DNA of 64,000 bases, from assembly GCA_002084425.1 (NCBI GenBank), contig NBLN01000001.1, forward strand, positions 1 to 64,000, written 5' to 3'. The position numbers and the translations under genes are program-made. The DNA comes from Desulfobacteraceae bacterium 4572_130. Its GTDB lineage: Bacteria; Desulfobacterota; Desulfobacteria; Desulfobacterales; Desulfobacteraceae. The notes under the pieces are model-generated. The model saw only the letters and a list, made by a program, of their open reading frames with translations, was not told the origin of the DNA and made no database searches. Positions 38,989 to 48,321 of the stretch are shown piece after piece. Position 1 is the first letter of the stretch. Every line of letters begins with the position of its first letter.

Positions 38989-40421
38989 TAGGAAAAATAG
39001 GAAAATTTTCAAAAAAAATAATTATAGATGATGAAGCTGATTATGCTAGTCCAAATGCAAAGATAAATAAAAAAGAGCAAACAAAAATTAATGAATTAGT
39101 TGCTGAACTTATTAGGAACGATGGTAAATACATTGGAGTTACAGCTACTCCTGCAAGATTAGACCTAAATAATACCTTTGAAAATATAAGTAATTCTTGG
39201 GTATATTTTCCTGCGCATGATTCTTATACAGGTCAAGATGATTTTTTCCCAACAAATTTTGAAAATGGAAAATTAAAATATAAAATTGAGTTTCTTCCTG
39301 AAAAGTATGACGACCCCCAATATTTACGCGAAGCATTGTTTCGTTTTTTTGTAAATATAGCATACTTAAATTTATACAAAAATAATCAAGAAAAATACTA
39401 TTCAATGTTAATTCATACTAGCGGTAGAACAGATGATCATTTTAAAGATCATGATGATATAGTCTCAATTATAGATATCCTAAAAAATGAAAAAAAATTT
39501 GATAAATATGTTGAGCGTATTTATAAAATTGCTAAAAAAAAATATAAAGAAGAAGAAAAAGCAGAGAATATTACAAAATATATTTTAGAGAATAAAAATA
39601 GAAATGCAATATTAGTAATTAATAGTAAAAAAGACAAAGAAAATTTAAATAACTCTGCAACTCCAAAATCTTTATTTACTATTGCAATTGGTGGGAATAT
39701 TGTTTCAAGAGGAGTAACTTTTAATAATCTATTGTCAATGTATTTTACACGAGCTGTAAAAGGTAAATTTCAACAAGATACATATATACAAAGAGCAAGA
39801 ATGTTTGGAGCACGCAATGATTATTTAAAATATTTTGAATTAACAATTCCTCAAAAATTATATGAAGATTGGCATCGTTGTTTCTTTTTTCATGAACTTG
39901 CTCTTGCTCCAGTTAAAAGCGGTAATCCTCCTGTTTGGGTTGAAGACAGAAAAATTAGTTCTGTTGCACCAAGCAGTATAGATCAATCTACCATTCAAAT
40001 AAATAGTGGAGAAATGAATTTTAAAATCTTTGATTATACTAATGAAATTAAAGAATTAATTACTAATAAAATTAAATCATTCAAAAAAATAGAACAATTA
40101 AGAGAATTGATAGGAAATCCAAGCCTATCTTTATATCTAATAAATGCTATTAAAAAACTTAGTCCTGATGGCAATAATTCTTTAGCTATACATTCCTCTG
40201 GAAGTATAGAAAGCTATAAAGATGCTGATAAAGATCATATTTCAAGAAAAAAAGGATTAATAGGAAAAAGAGACTTAGAAGAAAAAAAATTCCCCCATGC
40301 AATTCATCACATAAAAATATTTTATAATTTAGAGAATAAAGCCAGAGTCTTTTATAAATTTACCGGAGTTAATAGCATAAAATTTTTAAAAAAATTGAGA
40401 AATAATTATGACAAGAACTGA
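38943..40421 (+). CDS. Z1-type DEAD helicase, C-terminal part after frameshift
   Basis: A 492-residue frame beginning in the Walker B region: DDEAD at residues 29-33 is an exact DEAD box. Motif III is GVTATPARL, and the C-terminal helicase part has ISRGVTFNNL and the motif VI-like YIQRARMFGAR. The Z1 domain is known from the ATPase subunits of the CglI/NgoAVII restriction enzymes and from MORC/GHKL-linked defence systems. The protein would need fusion with the preceding frame to bind ATP. It overlaps the upstream fragment by 46 bp and the next gene by 14 bp. Confidence 0.75.
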   Translation: MDYFLQKNSSDLQKLIGKIGKFSKKIIIDDEADYASPNAKINKKEQTKINELVAELIRNDGKYIGVTATPARLDLNNTFENISNSWVYFPAHDSYTGQDDFFPTNFENGKLKYKIEFLPEKYDDPQYLREALFRFFVNIAYLNLYKNNQEKYYSMLIHTSGRTDDHFKDHDDIVSIIDILKNEKKFDKYVERIYKIAKKKYKEEEKAENITKYILENKNRNAILVINSKKDKENLNNSATPKSLFTIAIGGNIVSRGVTFNNLLSMYFTRAVKGKFQQDTYIQRARMFGARNDYLKYFELTIPQKLYEDWHRCFFFHELALAPVKSGNPPVWVEDRKISSVAPSSIDQSTIQINSGEMNFKIFDYTNEIKELITNKIKSFKKIEQLRELIGNPSLSLYLINAIKKLSPDGNNSLAIHSSGSIESYKDADKDHISRKKGLIGKRDLEEKKFPHAIHHIKIFYNLENKARVFYKFTGVNSIKFLKKLRNNYDKN

Positions 40422-40839
40422 TTTTTTTCATGGAGTTGTTTTGGCTAATATAGTCAATAAAAATGATGTTTCTTTAAAAAAATACAAGAAAAACAATTCA
40501 TCATATATTATAAATGATACAATAGGAATTTATAATAAATATTCGCAAAAAAGGATATCACCATGGTCATTTTCTTTTTTAGAAAAACATATTAATCAAA
40601 TATTAGAAATGAATAAAAATTTAGAAACACTTTTTATTATTCTAATTTGTAATAATGATGGTATCTGTTGTTTAAATTATCAAGAATTTGGTACTGTACT
40701 ATCTGTAGAAAATAAAATGTTTCCCAAATGGATTAAAGCATCTCGGTTAAAAAAAGAAAAATATTCAGTATCAGGAAGTGACGGAAAGCTATCTTATAAA
40801 ATTGGAAACAACAAATTCCCTGAAAAGATTTTTAATTAA
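40408..40839 (+). CDS. Unrecognised protein in the defence island
   Basis: I do not recognise this 143-residue protein. It starts at ATG 40408, overlapping the helicase stop by 14 bp, and ends 2 bp before the second methylase, so it is almost certainly part of the operon. Visible features are an N-terminal FFHGVVLANIVNK helix-like stretch, SYIINDTIGIYNKYSQKR, a hydrophobic strand LFIILICNNDG with paired cysteines (CC), and a basic C-terminal part KWIKASRLKKEKY. There is no signal peptide or membrane segment. A DNA-binding or nuclease-accessory subunit is a guess from context only. Confidence 0.7.
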   Translation: MTRTDFFHGVVLANIVNKNDVSLKKYKKNNSSYIINDTIGIYNKYSQKRISPWSFSFLEKHINQILEMNKNLETLFIILICNNDGICCLNYQEFGTVLSVENKMFPKWIKASRLKKEKYSVSGSDGKLSYKIGNNKFPEKIFN

Positions 40840-40841
40840 TC

Positions 40842-41510
40842 ATGCTAATAGAATCAACAACACTTTGGGATTTTCCTATGCAAAATTATGGGAAAATACC
40901 TCATGGTAATAATAAATATAATGGCGTTACTCCTGCTTTTGTGATTTGGAATTTATTACAACGATATACAAAAAAAGGAGATTTCGTTATTGATCCAATG
41001 GCTGGTAGTGGAACAACCTATGATGTTGCTGTTGAATTAAATAGAAAAGTAAAATGTTTTGATTTAAATATTGTAAGAAAAGAAGTTGAAAAAGCAGATG
41101 CAAGGCAAATACCATTAAGAAATGATATAGCAGACTTTGTATTTATTGACTCTCCATATTCCAATAATATCAAATATTCAGATGATAACAATTGCATTGG
41201 AAAAATTTCATGTGAAAAAACAGAATTTTTTGATGAATTAGAAAAAGTAGCAATAGAAATAAAAAGAATATTAAAAAAGGGCAAAATCATGGGTTGGTTA
41301 ATTGGTGATCAATGGATTAAAAAAAAATTTACACCAACCGGTTTTTTGCTATATCAACGATTAAATAAACATTTTGAAACAATTGATATGATTTCTGTAA
41401 CAAGACATAACCAAACATCAAATACTGGAGTTTGGCATTATAGAGCAAGAAAATATAATTTCTATTTACGAGGATTTAAGTACTTATTTATAATGCAAAA
41501 GCTAACATAA
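40842..41510 (+). CDS. DNA methyltransferase (defence island M2)
   Basis: A 222-residue SAM-dependent DNA methylase. The N-terminal TTLWDFPMQNYGKIPHG and ATPxFVIWNLLQRYT-like segments (GVTPAFVIWNLLQRY) are followed by motif I DPMAGSGTT (51-59) and motif IV DSPY (103-106). DSPY lies between the DPPY of adenine and the SPPY of cytosine enzymes, so base specificity is unclear. It has no large insertion for target recognition, unlike the first methylase. It starts 2 bp after the unknown protein and ends the island. An AATCAATA/TATTGATT inverted repeat lies just after its stop. Confidence 0.85.
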   Translation: MLIESTTLWDFPMQNYGKIPHGNNKYNGVTPAFVIWNLLQRYTKKGDFVIDPMAGSGTTYDVAVELNRKVKCFDLNIVRKEVEKADARQIPLRNDIADFVFIDSPYSNNIKYSDDNNCIGKISCEKTEFFDELEKVAIEIKRILKKGKIMGWLIGDQWIKKKFTPTGFLLYQRLNKHFETIDMISVTRHNQTSNTGVWHYRARKYNFYLRGFKYLFIMQKLT

Positions 41511-41513
41511 ATT

Positions 41514-41537
41514 AATCAATATAAACTATTATTGATT
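41514..41537. terminator. Inverted repeat after the defence island
   Basis: AATCAATA and TATTGATT (perfect 8-bp arms, 8-nt loop) immediately follow the second methylase stop. No T-run follows, so it may be a terminator or a boundary signal. Confidence 0.3.
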
Positions 41538-41777
41538 CATAAAATAAAAGAACATTATTTAAAACATAAGATGGTCAGGTAAAAAATTCCATACAAGATC
41601 TATTATTTTTTTCAAGGATGAAATTTTCTTCTTTTTATATTCTGTACTTGTCCTTATTCTAAAGCTAATATCTTACTGCTAACAACTTATAGATTGGTAT
41701 TTCAAAGTCTTGAAAAAATGTTAGAATAAAATATATGAATAATTTTTATAACCTCATCAAACAACAGGAGATATTTT

Positions 41778-42716
41778 GTGATACAGGTAAAAAATTTGTC
41801 TAAATACTATAATGATTTTTGTGCAGTTGATAAAATCAGCCTTAATATTAAAAAAGGTGAAATACTTGGGCTGCTTGGACCAAATGGTGCTGGGAAAACA
41901 ACTACTTTAAGAATGCTTACAGGTTTTTTAAAACCATCTTCCGGCAATATAAACATAAAAAATCTTTCTATTTTTAATGATTCCCTTAGAATTAAAAAAC
42001 TTATTGGATATCTTCCTGAATCAGCTCCCCTTTATCATAATATGCTGGTTTTTGATTATCTTGAATATGTTGCAAAAATTAAAGGAGTTAAAAAAGAGAA
42101 AAGATTTCAAAGATTTAAAAGACTATCTAAACTTTGCGGGCTTTCCCAGATTATGCATTTATCCATAAATGAACTTTCCAAGGGATTAAAACAACGGGTG
42201 GGACTTGCCCATGCAATGATGACTGATCCTGAAATCCTTATTCTTGACGAACCAACTTCAGGGCTTGATCCTAATCAAATAATAGAAATAAGAGATATTA
42301 TTACAAGAATTGGAAAGGAAAAAACCATAATTATTTCAACACATATTTTAAGTGAAGCAGAAGCAACTTGTAATAGAATTGTAATTATAAATAAAGGTAA
42401 AATTGTTGCTGATGATACCAGCCAAAATTTAAAACAAAAAGCTCAAAAAAGTTCATGTATAAATCTTTCCTTGTATAATGCAGAGCAAGATAAAGCTTAC
42501 AATGTTTTAAAAGAAATTAATAATTCTCTGGAAATAATAAAAAAAGAATCTAAGGAAAAAGATATTATTTCTTTTGAAATTAAAAGCCCTGGAGATATTG
42601 ATATTAGAAAAGATATTTACCTTAAAATTAAAGAAACTAACTGGATTATAGCAGAATTTATTCGTGAACCACAGACATTGGAAAAAATTTTTCAAGAACT
42701 TACAAGGGAGAGTTAA
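41778..42716 (+). CDS. ABC transporter ATP-binding protein (GldA-like)
   Basis: The start is GTG with CAGGAG upstream. The 312-residue ATPase has Walker A GPNGAGKTT, the Q-loop region, signature LSKGLKQR (a non-standard LSGGQ variant, normal in this group), Walker B LILDEPTSGLD and the His switch STHILSEAE. A C-terminal extension of about 90 residues follows. It pairs with the next permease and the GldG-like protein. The family is named after Flavobacterium gliding genes but is widespread, so gliding is not implied. Confidence 0.9.
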   Translation: MIQVKNLSKYYNDFCAVDKISLNIKKGEILGLLGPNGAGKTTTLRMLTGFLKPSSGNINIKNLSIFNDSLRIKKLIGYLPESAPLYHNMLVFDYLEYVAKIKGVKKEKRFQRFKRLSKLCGLSQIMHLSINELSKGLKQRVGLAHAMMTDPEILILDEPTSGLDPNQIIEIRDIITRIGKEKTIIISTHILSEAEATCNRIVIINKGKIVADDTSQNLKQKAQKSSCINLSLYNAEQDKAYNVLKEINNSLEIIKKESKEKDIISFEIKSPGDIDIRKDIYLKIKETNWIIAEFIREPQTLEKIFQELTRES

Positions 42717-42720
42717 GAAA

Positions 42721-43425
42721 ATGCGTCAAATAGCTAATATAGCAGTTAAAGAATTTAATGATTATTTTACATCACCAATAGCATATATTGTAATTTCCAT
42801 ATTTCTTGTTGTAACAGGATGGTTTTTCTTTTCAACATTTTTTCTCTTTGACAGGGCAGACATGAGAAATTTCTTTTCCCTTCTTCCCATAATTTTTTCT
42901 TTTATTATTCCAGCAATAACAATGCGGCTTTTTTCCGAAGAGATTAATGTGGGGTCATATGAAATTCTGGTAACTATGCCTGTATCTTTTGTTGATATTG
43001 CTCTTGGGAAATTTGTTGCAGCATTATTTTTTACAGCATGTATGCTTATTCCTACAATTTCATATCCTGTTTTTATTTCACTTATTGGTGAAATAGACTT
43101 AGGTCCTGTTATTGGAGGATATATTGGAGCTTTTTTTCTTGGGGGTGCCTATTGTGCCCTTGGCGTATTTTCTTCTTGTTTAACTCGTAATCAAATAATT
43201 GCATTTATTGTTGGTGTTGCAATTTGTTTTACACTTACAATTATTGATAAAATTTTATTTTTTATGCCTAAGTCAATTGTCTCCTTTGTTGGATTTCTTG
43301 GAGCAGGAGGTCATTTTCAAAGTATTTCCAAGGGAGTTATTGATTCAAGGGATATTATATATTTTTTAAGTATTATTTTTCTGGGACTTTTGGGAACCTA
43401 TCTTGTCATGTGTAAAAAAAATTAA
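42721..43425 (+). CDS. ABC transporter permease (GldF-like)
   Basis: The start is placed at ATG 42721, 8 bases after GGGAGAG; a longer frame beginning inside the ATPase gene has no ribosome site. The 234-residue integral membrane protein has about six hydrophobic helices, and the N-terminal IANIAVKEFNDYFTSPIAYIVISIFLV and FSLLPIIFSFIIPAITMRLFSEEINVGSYEIL are typical of the ABC-2 permease group. Its start lies 4 bp after the ATPase stop. It is followed by a family A repeat and the GldG-like gene. Confidence 0.88.
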   Translation: MRQIANIAVKEFNDYFTSPIAYIVISIFLVVTGWFFFSTFFLFDRADMRNFFSLLPIIFSFIIPAITMRLFSEEINVGSYEILVTMPVSFVDIALGKFVAALFFTACMLIPTISYPVFISLIGEIDLGPVIGGYIGAFFLGGAYCALGVFSSCLTRNQIIAFIVGVAICFTLTIIDKILFFMPKSIVSFVGFLGAGGHFQSISKGVIDSRDIIYFLSIIFLGLLGTYLVMCKKN

Positions 43426-43482
43426 TTTTATATAACCATCAAAATTAAATATTTTTATTTGTTTAAATATAAAAGAATCAAA

Positions 43483-43580
43483 ATCATACCATAATGCAGA
43501 TTCTAATTTTTAGTTCCTGGTTTAACTCACAACCAAACATGAAAGAATATTAAGTAGTTATAAATTCTTTCATATAAAAC
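43483..43580 (+). repeat. Dispersed repeat family A copy
   Basis: The 5' part is degenerate. The 3' hairpin is perfect: ATGAAAGAAT pairs with ATTCTTTCAT around 15 nt. It ends 17 bp before the GldG-like start. Confidence 0.8.
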
Positions 43581-43596
43581 AATGAAAGGCTAGAAA

Positions 43597-45771
43597 ATGA
43601 AACAAACTTATTTTAAATTTTTTTTATATTTTTTGTTAATTATTCTTATAAATATTGTTGGTATAACTTTATTTTTTAGAATTGATCTTACAAAAAACAG
43701 ACTTTATTCCCTTTCTGATGCAAGTTATGAAGTTGTGAAAACTTTGTCAGAACCGCTTACAATTAAAATTTTTTTCAGCAAAAACCTTCCTGCACCACAT
43801 AATAATACAGAAAGATATCTCCATGATTTAATGGAAGAATATGCAGGTTCCAACAAATTTTTTAATTATCAATTTTATGATGTTACAGCAGATAAAGGCG
43901 AATTAACCAGTACAACAAATATAAACAGACAAATTGCAAAGGACTATGGAATATCACCTGTAGAAATAAGAATCATAAAAAATGATGAAATTAAATTGCA
44001 ACAGGCATATATGGGACTTGTGATAATCCATGGTGATATGATTGAAAAAATATCAGGTATTACTTCAATTAATGGGCTGGAGTATAAACTTACAACATCA
44101 ATTCAAAAACTTAACAAAAAAATCAGCACCCTTCTAGCTCTTAAAGATAAAATAAAAATTACCATGTATTTTTCTTCATCTTTAAAAGAAGTTGCTCCAT
44201 TTATTGGACTTAACCAAATTTCAGATATGCCTGAAATAGTTACAAATATTATTAAAAAATTAAATTTTAAAAATTTTAATACAATTGATTTTAAATATAT
44301 AGATCCAACTTATAAAAGTGCTATTGATGATTTTAAAAAATACAATATTATGGTTTTAACCTGGCCTGAAATTTTACAACAAAATCTTAAAGCTGGAACA
44401 GGTGGTGCAGGCATTGTAATGGAGTATAAGGATAAAATTAAAACTATATCTCTTATTACAAGTATGAATATTCCTATTATTGGTACTAGTTATCAAATGA
44501 CAAATCCTGAAGATCTGGAAAATATTCTTTCCAGTACTATGGATAGTATGCTGGGAATAAATCAAGATATTGGATATCTAGCAGATCATGGAACTTTGTT
44601 TATGGATAGTGGCGGCATGCAAATGATACAATCCCAGCAAAGAGGATATATGAATGTGTTTAATCAGCTTATCTCAAAAAGATATACTATTAAAAATATT
44701 AGTTTAAAGGAAAATAATATTCCAGACGGTATTAAAAGTTTGATAATTGCAAGACCTACTGAAAAATTTTCTGATTATGAGCTTTTTTTAATTGATCAAG
44801 CTCTTATGAAGGGGATTAATCTTGCAATATTTCCAGATGCGTTTAATGAAATTATGCCAAGCCAACAAGCAGCATCTTATGGCATGAAACCTGAATATAA
44901 ACCTATTGATACAGGGCTTTTAAAACTTCTTAAACATTATGGAATTGAAGTTAATAAATCCTATGTAATGGATGTAAACTGTTATAAACAAATCATACCA
45001 GAAGTTCAGGCAGGAGAAACAAAAATATATTTTGCTCCCATGATAAAAGATATTAATATAAATAATAAGCCTTTTTTTATGAAAAACATTAAAGGTCTTG
45101 TTGCCATGCAGATATCTCCCCTTAAGCTTAATGAAAAAATAATTAATGAAAATAAAATAAATGCTGTAATGCTTTTTTCATCTTCTAAAGAATCTTGGGA
45201 AATGACAGATAACATAGACTTAAATCCTAGACATATTAAACCTCCTGTTAATGAGGATATGAAATTATATCCTCTTTCTTATATGCTTACAGGAGAATTT
45301 CCAAGCTATTTTGCTGATAAAGTTTTGCCTAAAAAAGATACAGTAGAAGAAAAAACCATGGGAAATATGGAAAACAAAAAAGATAATTCAAATCTTTCAA
45401 AAATTAAGATGGAAAATAATTTTATTAAAAAAGGGGAAAAAGCAAAAATTTTTGTTATGGCATGTTCTCAAATGCTCCAGGATAATATGCTTGACCCCCA
45501 GGGTCGCACTACTAATGCGACTTTTATTTTAAATATTATTGATCATTTAAATAACCAGGACAAAATTGCAGAAATGCGCAGTAAAAATCAAACTTTAAAT
45601 CCTCTTATACAAACAAATTCTTTTGGCCGAGTAGTTATAAAAATTTTTAATATTGTGCTTGTTCCTGTTATTGTAATTATTTTTGGAATTTTTGTGTGGA
45701 TAAAAAGAAAAACGAGAAAAAAGTACATAAAAAAAATGTTCTATAAAAGAATGGAGGATAAAAAAGAATGA
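43597..45771 (+). CDS. GldG-like ABC-associated protein
   Basis: A 724-residue protein with an N-terminal membrane helix (residues about 5-28), the family segment DLTKNRLYSLSDASYEVVKTLSEPLTIKIFFSKNLP, a large periplasmic region containing the ABC-type uncharacterised domain (AMLFSSSKESW near 530) and a C-terminal membrane helix (about 685-708) with a basic tail. It is presumably the periplasmic part of the GldA/GldF transporter. Its ATGA overlaps the next gene. The substrate is unknown. Confidence 0.82.
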   Translation: MKQTYFKFFLYFLLIILINIVGITLFFRIDLTKNRLYSLSDASYEVVKTLSEPLTIKIFFSKNLPAPHNNTERYLHDLMEEYAGSNKFFNYQFYDVTADKGELTSTTNINRQIAKDYGISPVEIRIIKNDEIKLQQAYMGLVIIHGDMIEKISGITSINGLEYKLTTSIQKLNKKISTLLALKDKIKITMYFSSSLKEVAPFIGLNQISDMPEIVTNIIKKLNFKNFNTIDFKYIDPTYKSAIDDFKKYNIMVLTWPEILQQNLKAGTGGAGIVMEYKDKIKTISLITSMNIPIIGTSYQMTNPEDLENILSSTMDSMLGINQDIGYLADHGTLFMDSGGMQMIQSQQRGYMNVFNQLISKRYTIKNISLKENNIPDGIKSLIIARPTEKFSDYELFLIDQALMKGINLAIFPDAFNEIMPSQQAASYGMKPEYKPIDTGLLKLLKHYGIEVNKSYVMDVNCYKQIIPEVQAGETKIYFAPMIKDININNKPFFMKNIKGLVAMQISPLKLNEKIINENKINAVMLFSSSKESWEMTDNIDLNPRHIKPPVNEDMKLYPLSYMLTGEFPSYFADKVLPKKDTVEEKTMGNMENKKDNSNLSKIKMENNFIKKGEKAKIFVMACSQMLQDNMLDPQGRTTNATFILNIIDHLNNQDKIAEMRSKNQTLNPLIQTNSFGRVVIKIFNIVLVPVIVIIFGIFVWIKRKTRKKYIKKMFYKRMEDKKE

Positions 45772-46712
45772 AAAAAGAATATTTTATACTTATATTTTTC
45801 ATAATATTATTGTCAGTATATCTTTTTTTACATAAAGAAAATAAAAGTAATTACTCTCTTCCTAATATTTCAAAAATAAAAAGTTCTGATATTACGAAAA
45901 TAAATATTGCAAAAAAAGATAATAATCTTTTACTGCAAAAAGAAAATAATAATTGGTTTATAAATAATGAAAAATATCCTGCAAATTTAGAAAAAATTAA
46001 TAATATGCTTGATATTATTCAAAATCTTAAACTAACAGCTTTGGTTTCTGAAAAAAAAGATTTTAAAAGATATGAGCTTGACCCTGAAAAAAGTATTAAA
46101 GTAAAAGCTGAAATTGATTCTAAAGTTGTAAGAAATTTTGAGATTGGTAAGACAGCACCGACATATAATCATACTTTTATAAAGCTTAAAAATAACAATA
46201 AAGTCTATTATGCTTTAAAAAATTTTAGATCAAATTTTAATCAAACTGTTGATGATTTAAGGGATAAAACTATTCTTTCTTTTAATCAGGAAAACATAAA
46301 ACAAATAATTTTTGAAAAGGAAAATATTAAAAAACAACTAGACCTTAAAGAGATAAAAAATTCTGATAATAAAAATGATGAAAAAATAAAAATCTGGGAA
46401 TCCAAGGACAAATCAACTTTTGACATTAAAATAGTTAAAAATCTTATTTCAATGCTTTCAAATTTGAAATGCTTAAAATATATTTATAAAGATTCAAAAA
46501 AAGAATATCAGCCAAGGAAATTTTTATATAAAGTTACAATCAAAGGAGAAAAAAGTATAAATATTTCTTTTTACAGTAAAAAAGAAGATGGGCAGATTAC
46601 AGGGATATCTTCCCAAAGTAATTATCCTTTTTTCCTTGATTCCCATAAAGCTAAAAATTTAATATCCAATATTAATAATATTCTTGGTATTAAAACAAAA
46701 AAGAAAAACTAG
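45768..46712 (+). CDS. DUF4340 protein
   Basis: A 314-residue lysine-rich protein with one N-terminal membrane helix and a long periplasmic part. The segment TKINIAKKDNNLLLQKENNNWFINNEKYPANLEKINNML is the repeated beta-element typical of DUF4340, and a second such block follows near 200-260. It overlaps the GldG-like gene by 4 bp and is the fourth gene of the transporter operon, the usual place for this family. Function is unknown. Confidence 0.8.
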   Translation: MKKEYFILIFFIILLSVYLFLHKENKSNYSLPNISKIKSSDITKINIAKKDNNLLLQKENNNWFINNEKYPANLEKINNMLDIIQNLKLTALVSEKKDFKRYELDPEKSIKVKAEIDSKVVRNFEIGKTAPTYNHTFIKLKNNNKVYYALKNFRSNFNQTVDDLRDKTILSFNQENIKQIIFEKENIKKQLDLKEIKNSDNKNDEKIKIWESKDKSTFDIKIVKNLISMLSNLKCLKYIYKDSKKEYQPRKFLYKVTIKGEKSINISFYSKKEDGQITGISSQSNYPFFLDSHKAKNLISNINNILGIKTKKKN

Positions 46713-46783
46713 AATTTACAGGGACTAAAATACCCAAAACTATGATTACTAGCTCGTCAAATTTTAATAAAAAAGGAGATAAT

Positions 46784-47323
46784 ATGATTACAACGGATAA
46801 TACAGTGCTGTTATTAATAGATGTTCAGGGAAATCTTGCTTTAAATATGTATGAAAAAGATAATCTTTTTAAATCCCTTAAAACAATTATAAAAGGCATG
46901 AAAATTCTTGGTATTCCTATTATCTGGATTGAGCAGATTCCTGAAAAATTAGGACACACAATTCCAGAAATTGCAGAGTTATTACCTGATATAAAACCAA
47001 TTGAAAAATATACATTTAGCTGTTGTGATAACCAGCAAATCATGGACAAGCTTAATTCTCTTGGTAAAAAAAATGTTTTTCTTACTGGAATTGAAACTCA
47101 TGTATGCGTATATCAAACAGGTTATGATTTAATAAAATCAGGCTATAATATTCAGGTTGTGTCAGACTGTGTTTCCTCAAGAACAAAGGAAAACAAAATT
47201 ATTGGAATTGAGCGAATTAAACAGATAAAAGGCTCTGCTACAAGTAATGAAATGCTATTATTTGAACTAATGAAAACTGCAAAACATGATAAGTTTAAAC
47301 AGATTGTAAAAATAATCAGATAA
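46784..47323 (+). CDS. Isochorismatase-family hydrolase
   Basis: The start is the ATG at 46784, with AAGGAG 7 bases upstream; an earlier ATG at 46742 lacks one. The 179-residue cysteine hydrolase has the Asp of LLIDVQGN, the Lys of PIEKYTFSCC and the nucleophilic Cys of GIETHVCVYQTGYDL. This is the YcaC/isochorismatase catalytic triad. Substrates of this subgroup vary, so no specific reaction is assigned. It is followed 8 bp later by the LD-carboxypeptidase gene. Confidence 0.88.
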   Translation: MITTDNTVLLLIDVQGNLALNMYEKDNLFKSLKTIIKGMKILGIPIIWIEQIPEKLGHTIPEIAELLPDIKPIEKYTFSCCDNQQIMDKLNSLGKKNVFLTGIETHVCVYQTGYDLIKSGYNIQVVSDCVSSRTKENKIIGIERIKQIKGSATSNEMLLFELMKTAKHDKFKQIVKIIR

Positions 47324-47331
47324 TTATTTAT

Positions 47332-48213
47332 ATGATTTCAAAATTACTTCAACCAAAATCACTTAAAATTGGTGAGACTATTGGTATTTGCGCTCCTTCT
47401 GGTACTTTTAATAAAACAGAATTTAACCAGGGGCTTAATATAATAAAGAAAATGGGATTTAAGATTTATATTCCTAAAGGTCTTAATAAAAAAAAAAGAT
47501 ACTTTGCAGGAAGTGATATACATAGAGCAAATATTATAAACCATCTTTTTTCTAATAATGATATTAAAGCAATAATTTGTGCTAAAGGTGGTTTTGGTGC
47601 AATAAGAATTCTTCCTTTTCTTGATTATAATATTATAAGAAATAATCCAAAACTTTTTGTTGGATTCAGCGATATAACATCACTTCTTTCTGTGTTTGAA
47701 AATAAATGTTTTTTTCAGGTAATTCATGGTCCTGTTATAACCTCTCTTGGTGAAAATTCCAGTACAACTTTAAAATCTTTTTTTAATATTTTAACTTCAT
47801 TCTCATCTAAAGTAACATTTGAAAATGATATAATTCTATATAAAGGAAATGCACAAGGGATTTTGTCTGGTGGGAATCTTACAACTATTTGTCATTTAAT
47901 GGGTACAAATTTTCAACCAGGATTTAAAGAAAAAATTCTTTTTTTAGAGGAAACCAGAGAAGCTCCATATAGAATTGATAGAATGTTAACTCAGATGAAA
48001 ATGGCAGGGGCTTTCAATGGCATTAAGGGAGTTGTTGCAGGTTCCTTTAATGATTGTGGTGATATTAACATGATTTTTGAAATTTTACTGGAAATATTTC
48101 ATGAGTTTCAAATTCCTGTTCTTGCAGGACTTGATGCAGGACATGGAAAAACTAACCTTTGTTTACCCCTTGGAAAAATGGTTAGACTAGACTCTAATAA
48201 TCTCATTTGTTGA
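47332..48213 (+). CDS. LD-carboxypeptidase (S66 family)
   Basis: The 293-residue serine peptidase of the S66 family trims muropeptide L,D-bonds in the cytoplasm, or acts like MccF on peptide nucleotides. The nucleophile Ser lies in VGFSDITSLLS, the Glu in LEETREAPYRIDRML, and the His in DAGHGKTNLCLPLG. No signal peptide is visible, which fits a cytoplasmic recycling enzyme. It shares an operon with the isochorismatase-like gene. Its stop lies 40 bp from a family C repeat fragment. Confidence 0.88.
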   Translation: MISKLLQPKSLKIGETIGICAPSGTFNKTEFNQGLNIIKKMGFKIYIPKGLNKKKRYFAGSDIHRANIINHLFSNNDIKAIICAKGGFGAIRILPFLDYNIIRNNPKLFVGFSDITSLLSVFENKCFFQVIHGPVITSLGENSSTTLKSFFNILTSFSSKVTFENDIILYKGNAQGILSGGNLTTICHLMGTNFQPGFKEKILFLEETREAPYRIDRMLTQMKMAGAFNGIKGVVAGSFNDCGDINMIFEILLEIFHEFQIPVLAGLDAGHGKTNLCLPLGKMVRLDSNNLIC

Positions 48214-48252
48214 TAAAGAATTTAAAATTATAAACTATAATCTAATTAAAAC

Positions 48253-48286
48253 ACTAAAAAATGCGTTTGTACAAAGGTCTTAAAAT
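48253..48286 (-). repeat. Repeat family C end fragment, inverted
   Basis: AAAAAATGCGTTTGTACAAA followed by GGTCTT matches the family C end in reverse. Confidence 0.55.
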
Positions 48287-48321
48287 TATTCTCTGATGTT
48301 TTATTTACCCAATGGACAAAA

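Noticed and set aside
43426-43596. tRNA-like fold in family A repeats
   Set aside because: Two hairpins only; no cloverleaf, anticodon arm or TTCGA arm is present.
41778-46712. Evidence for gliding motility
   Set aside because: GldA/F/G-type transporters are widespread in non-gliding bacteria, and no other gliding gene is in the window.
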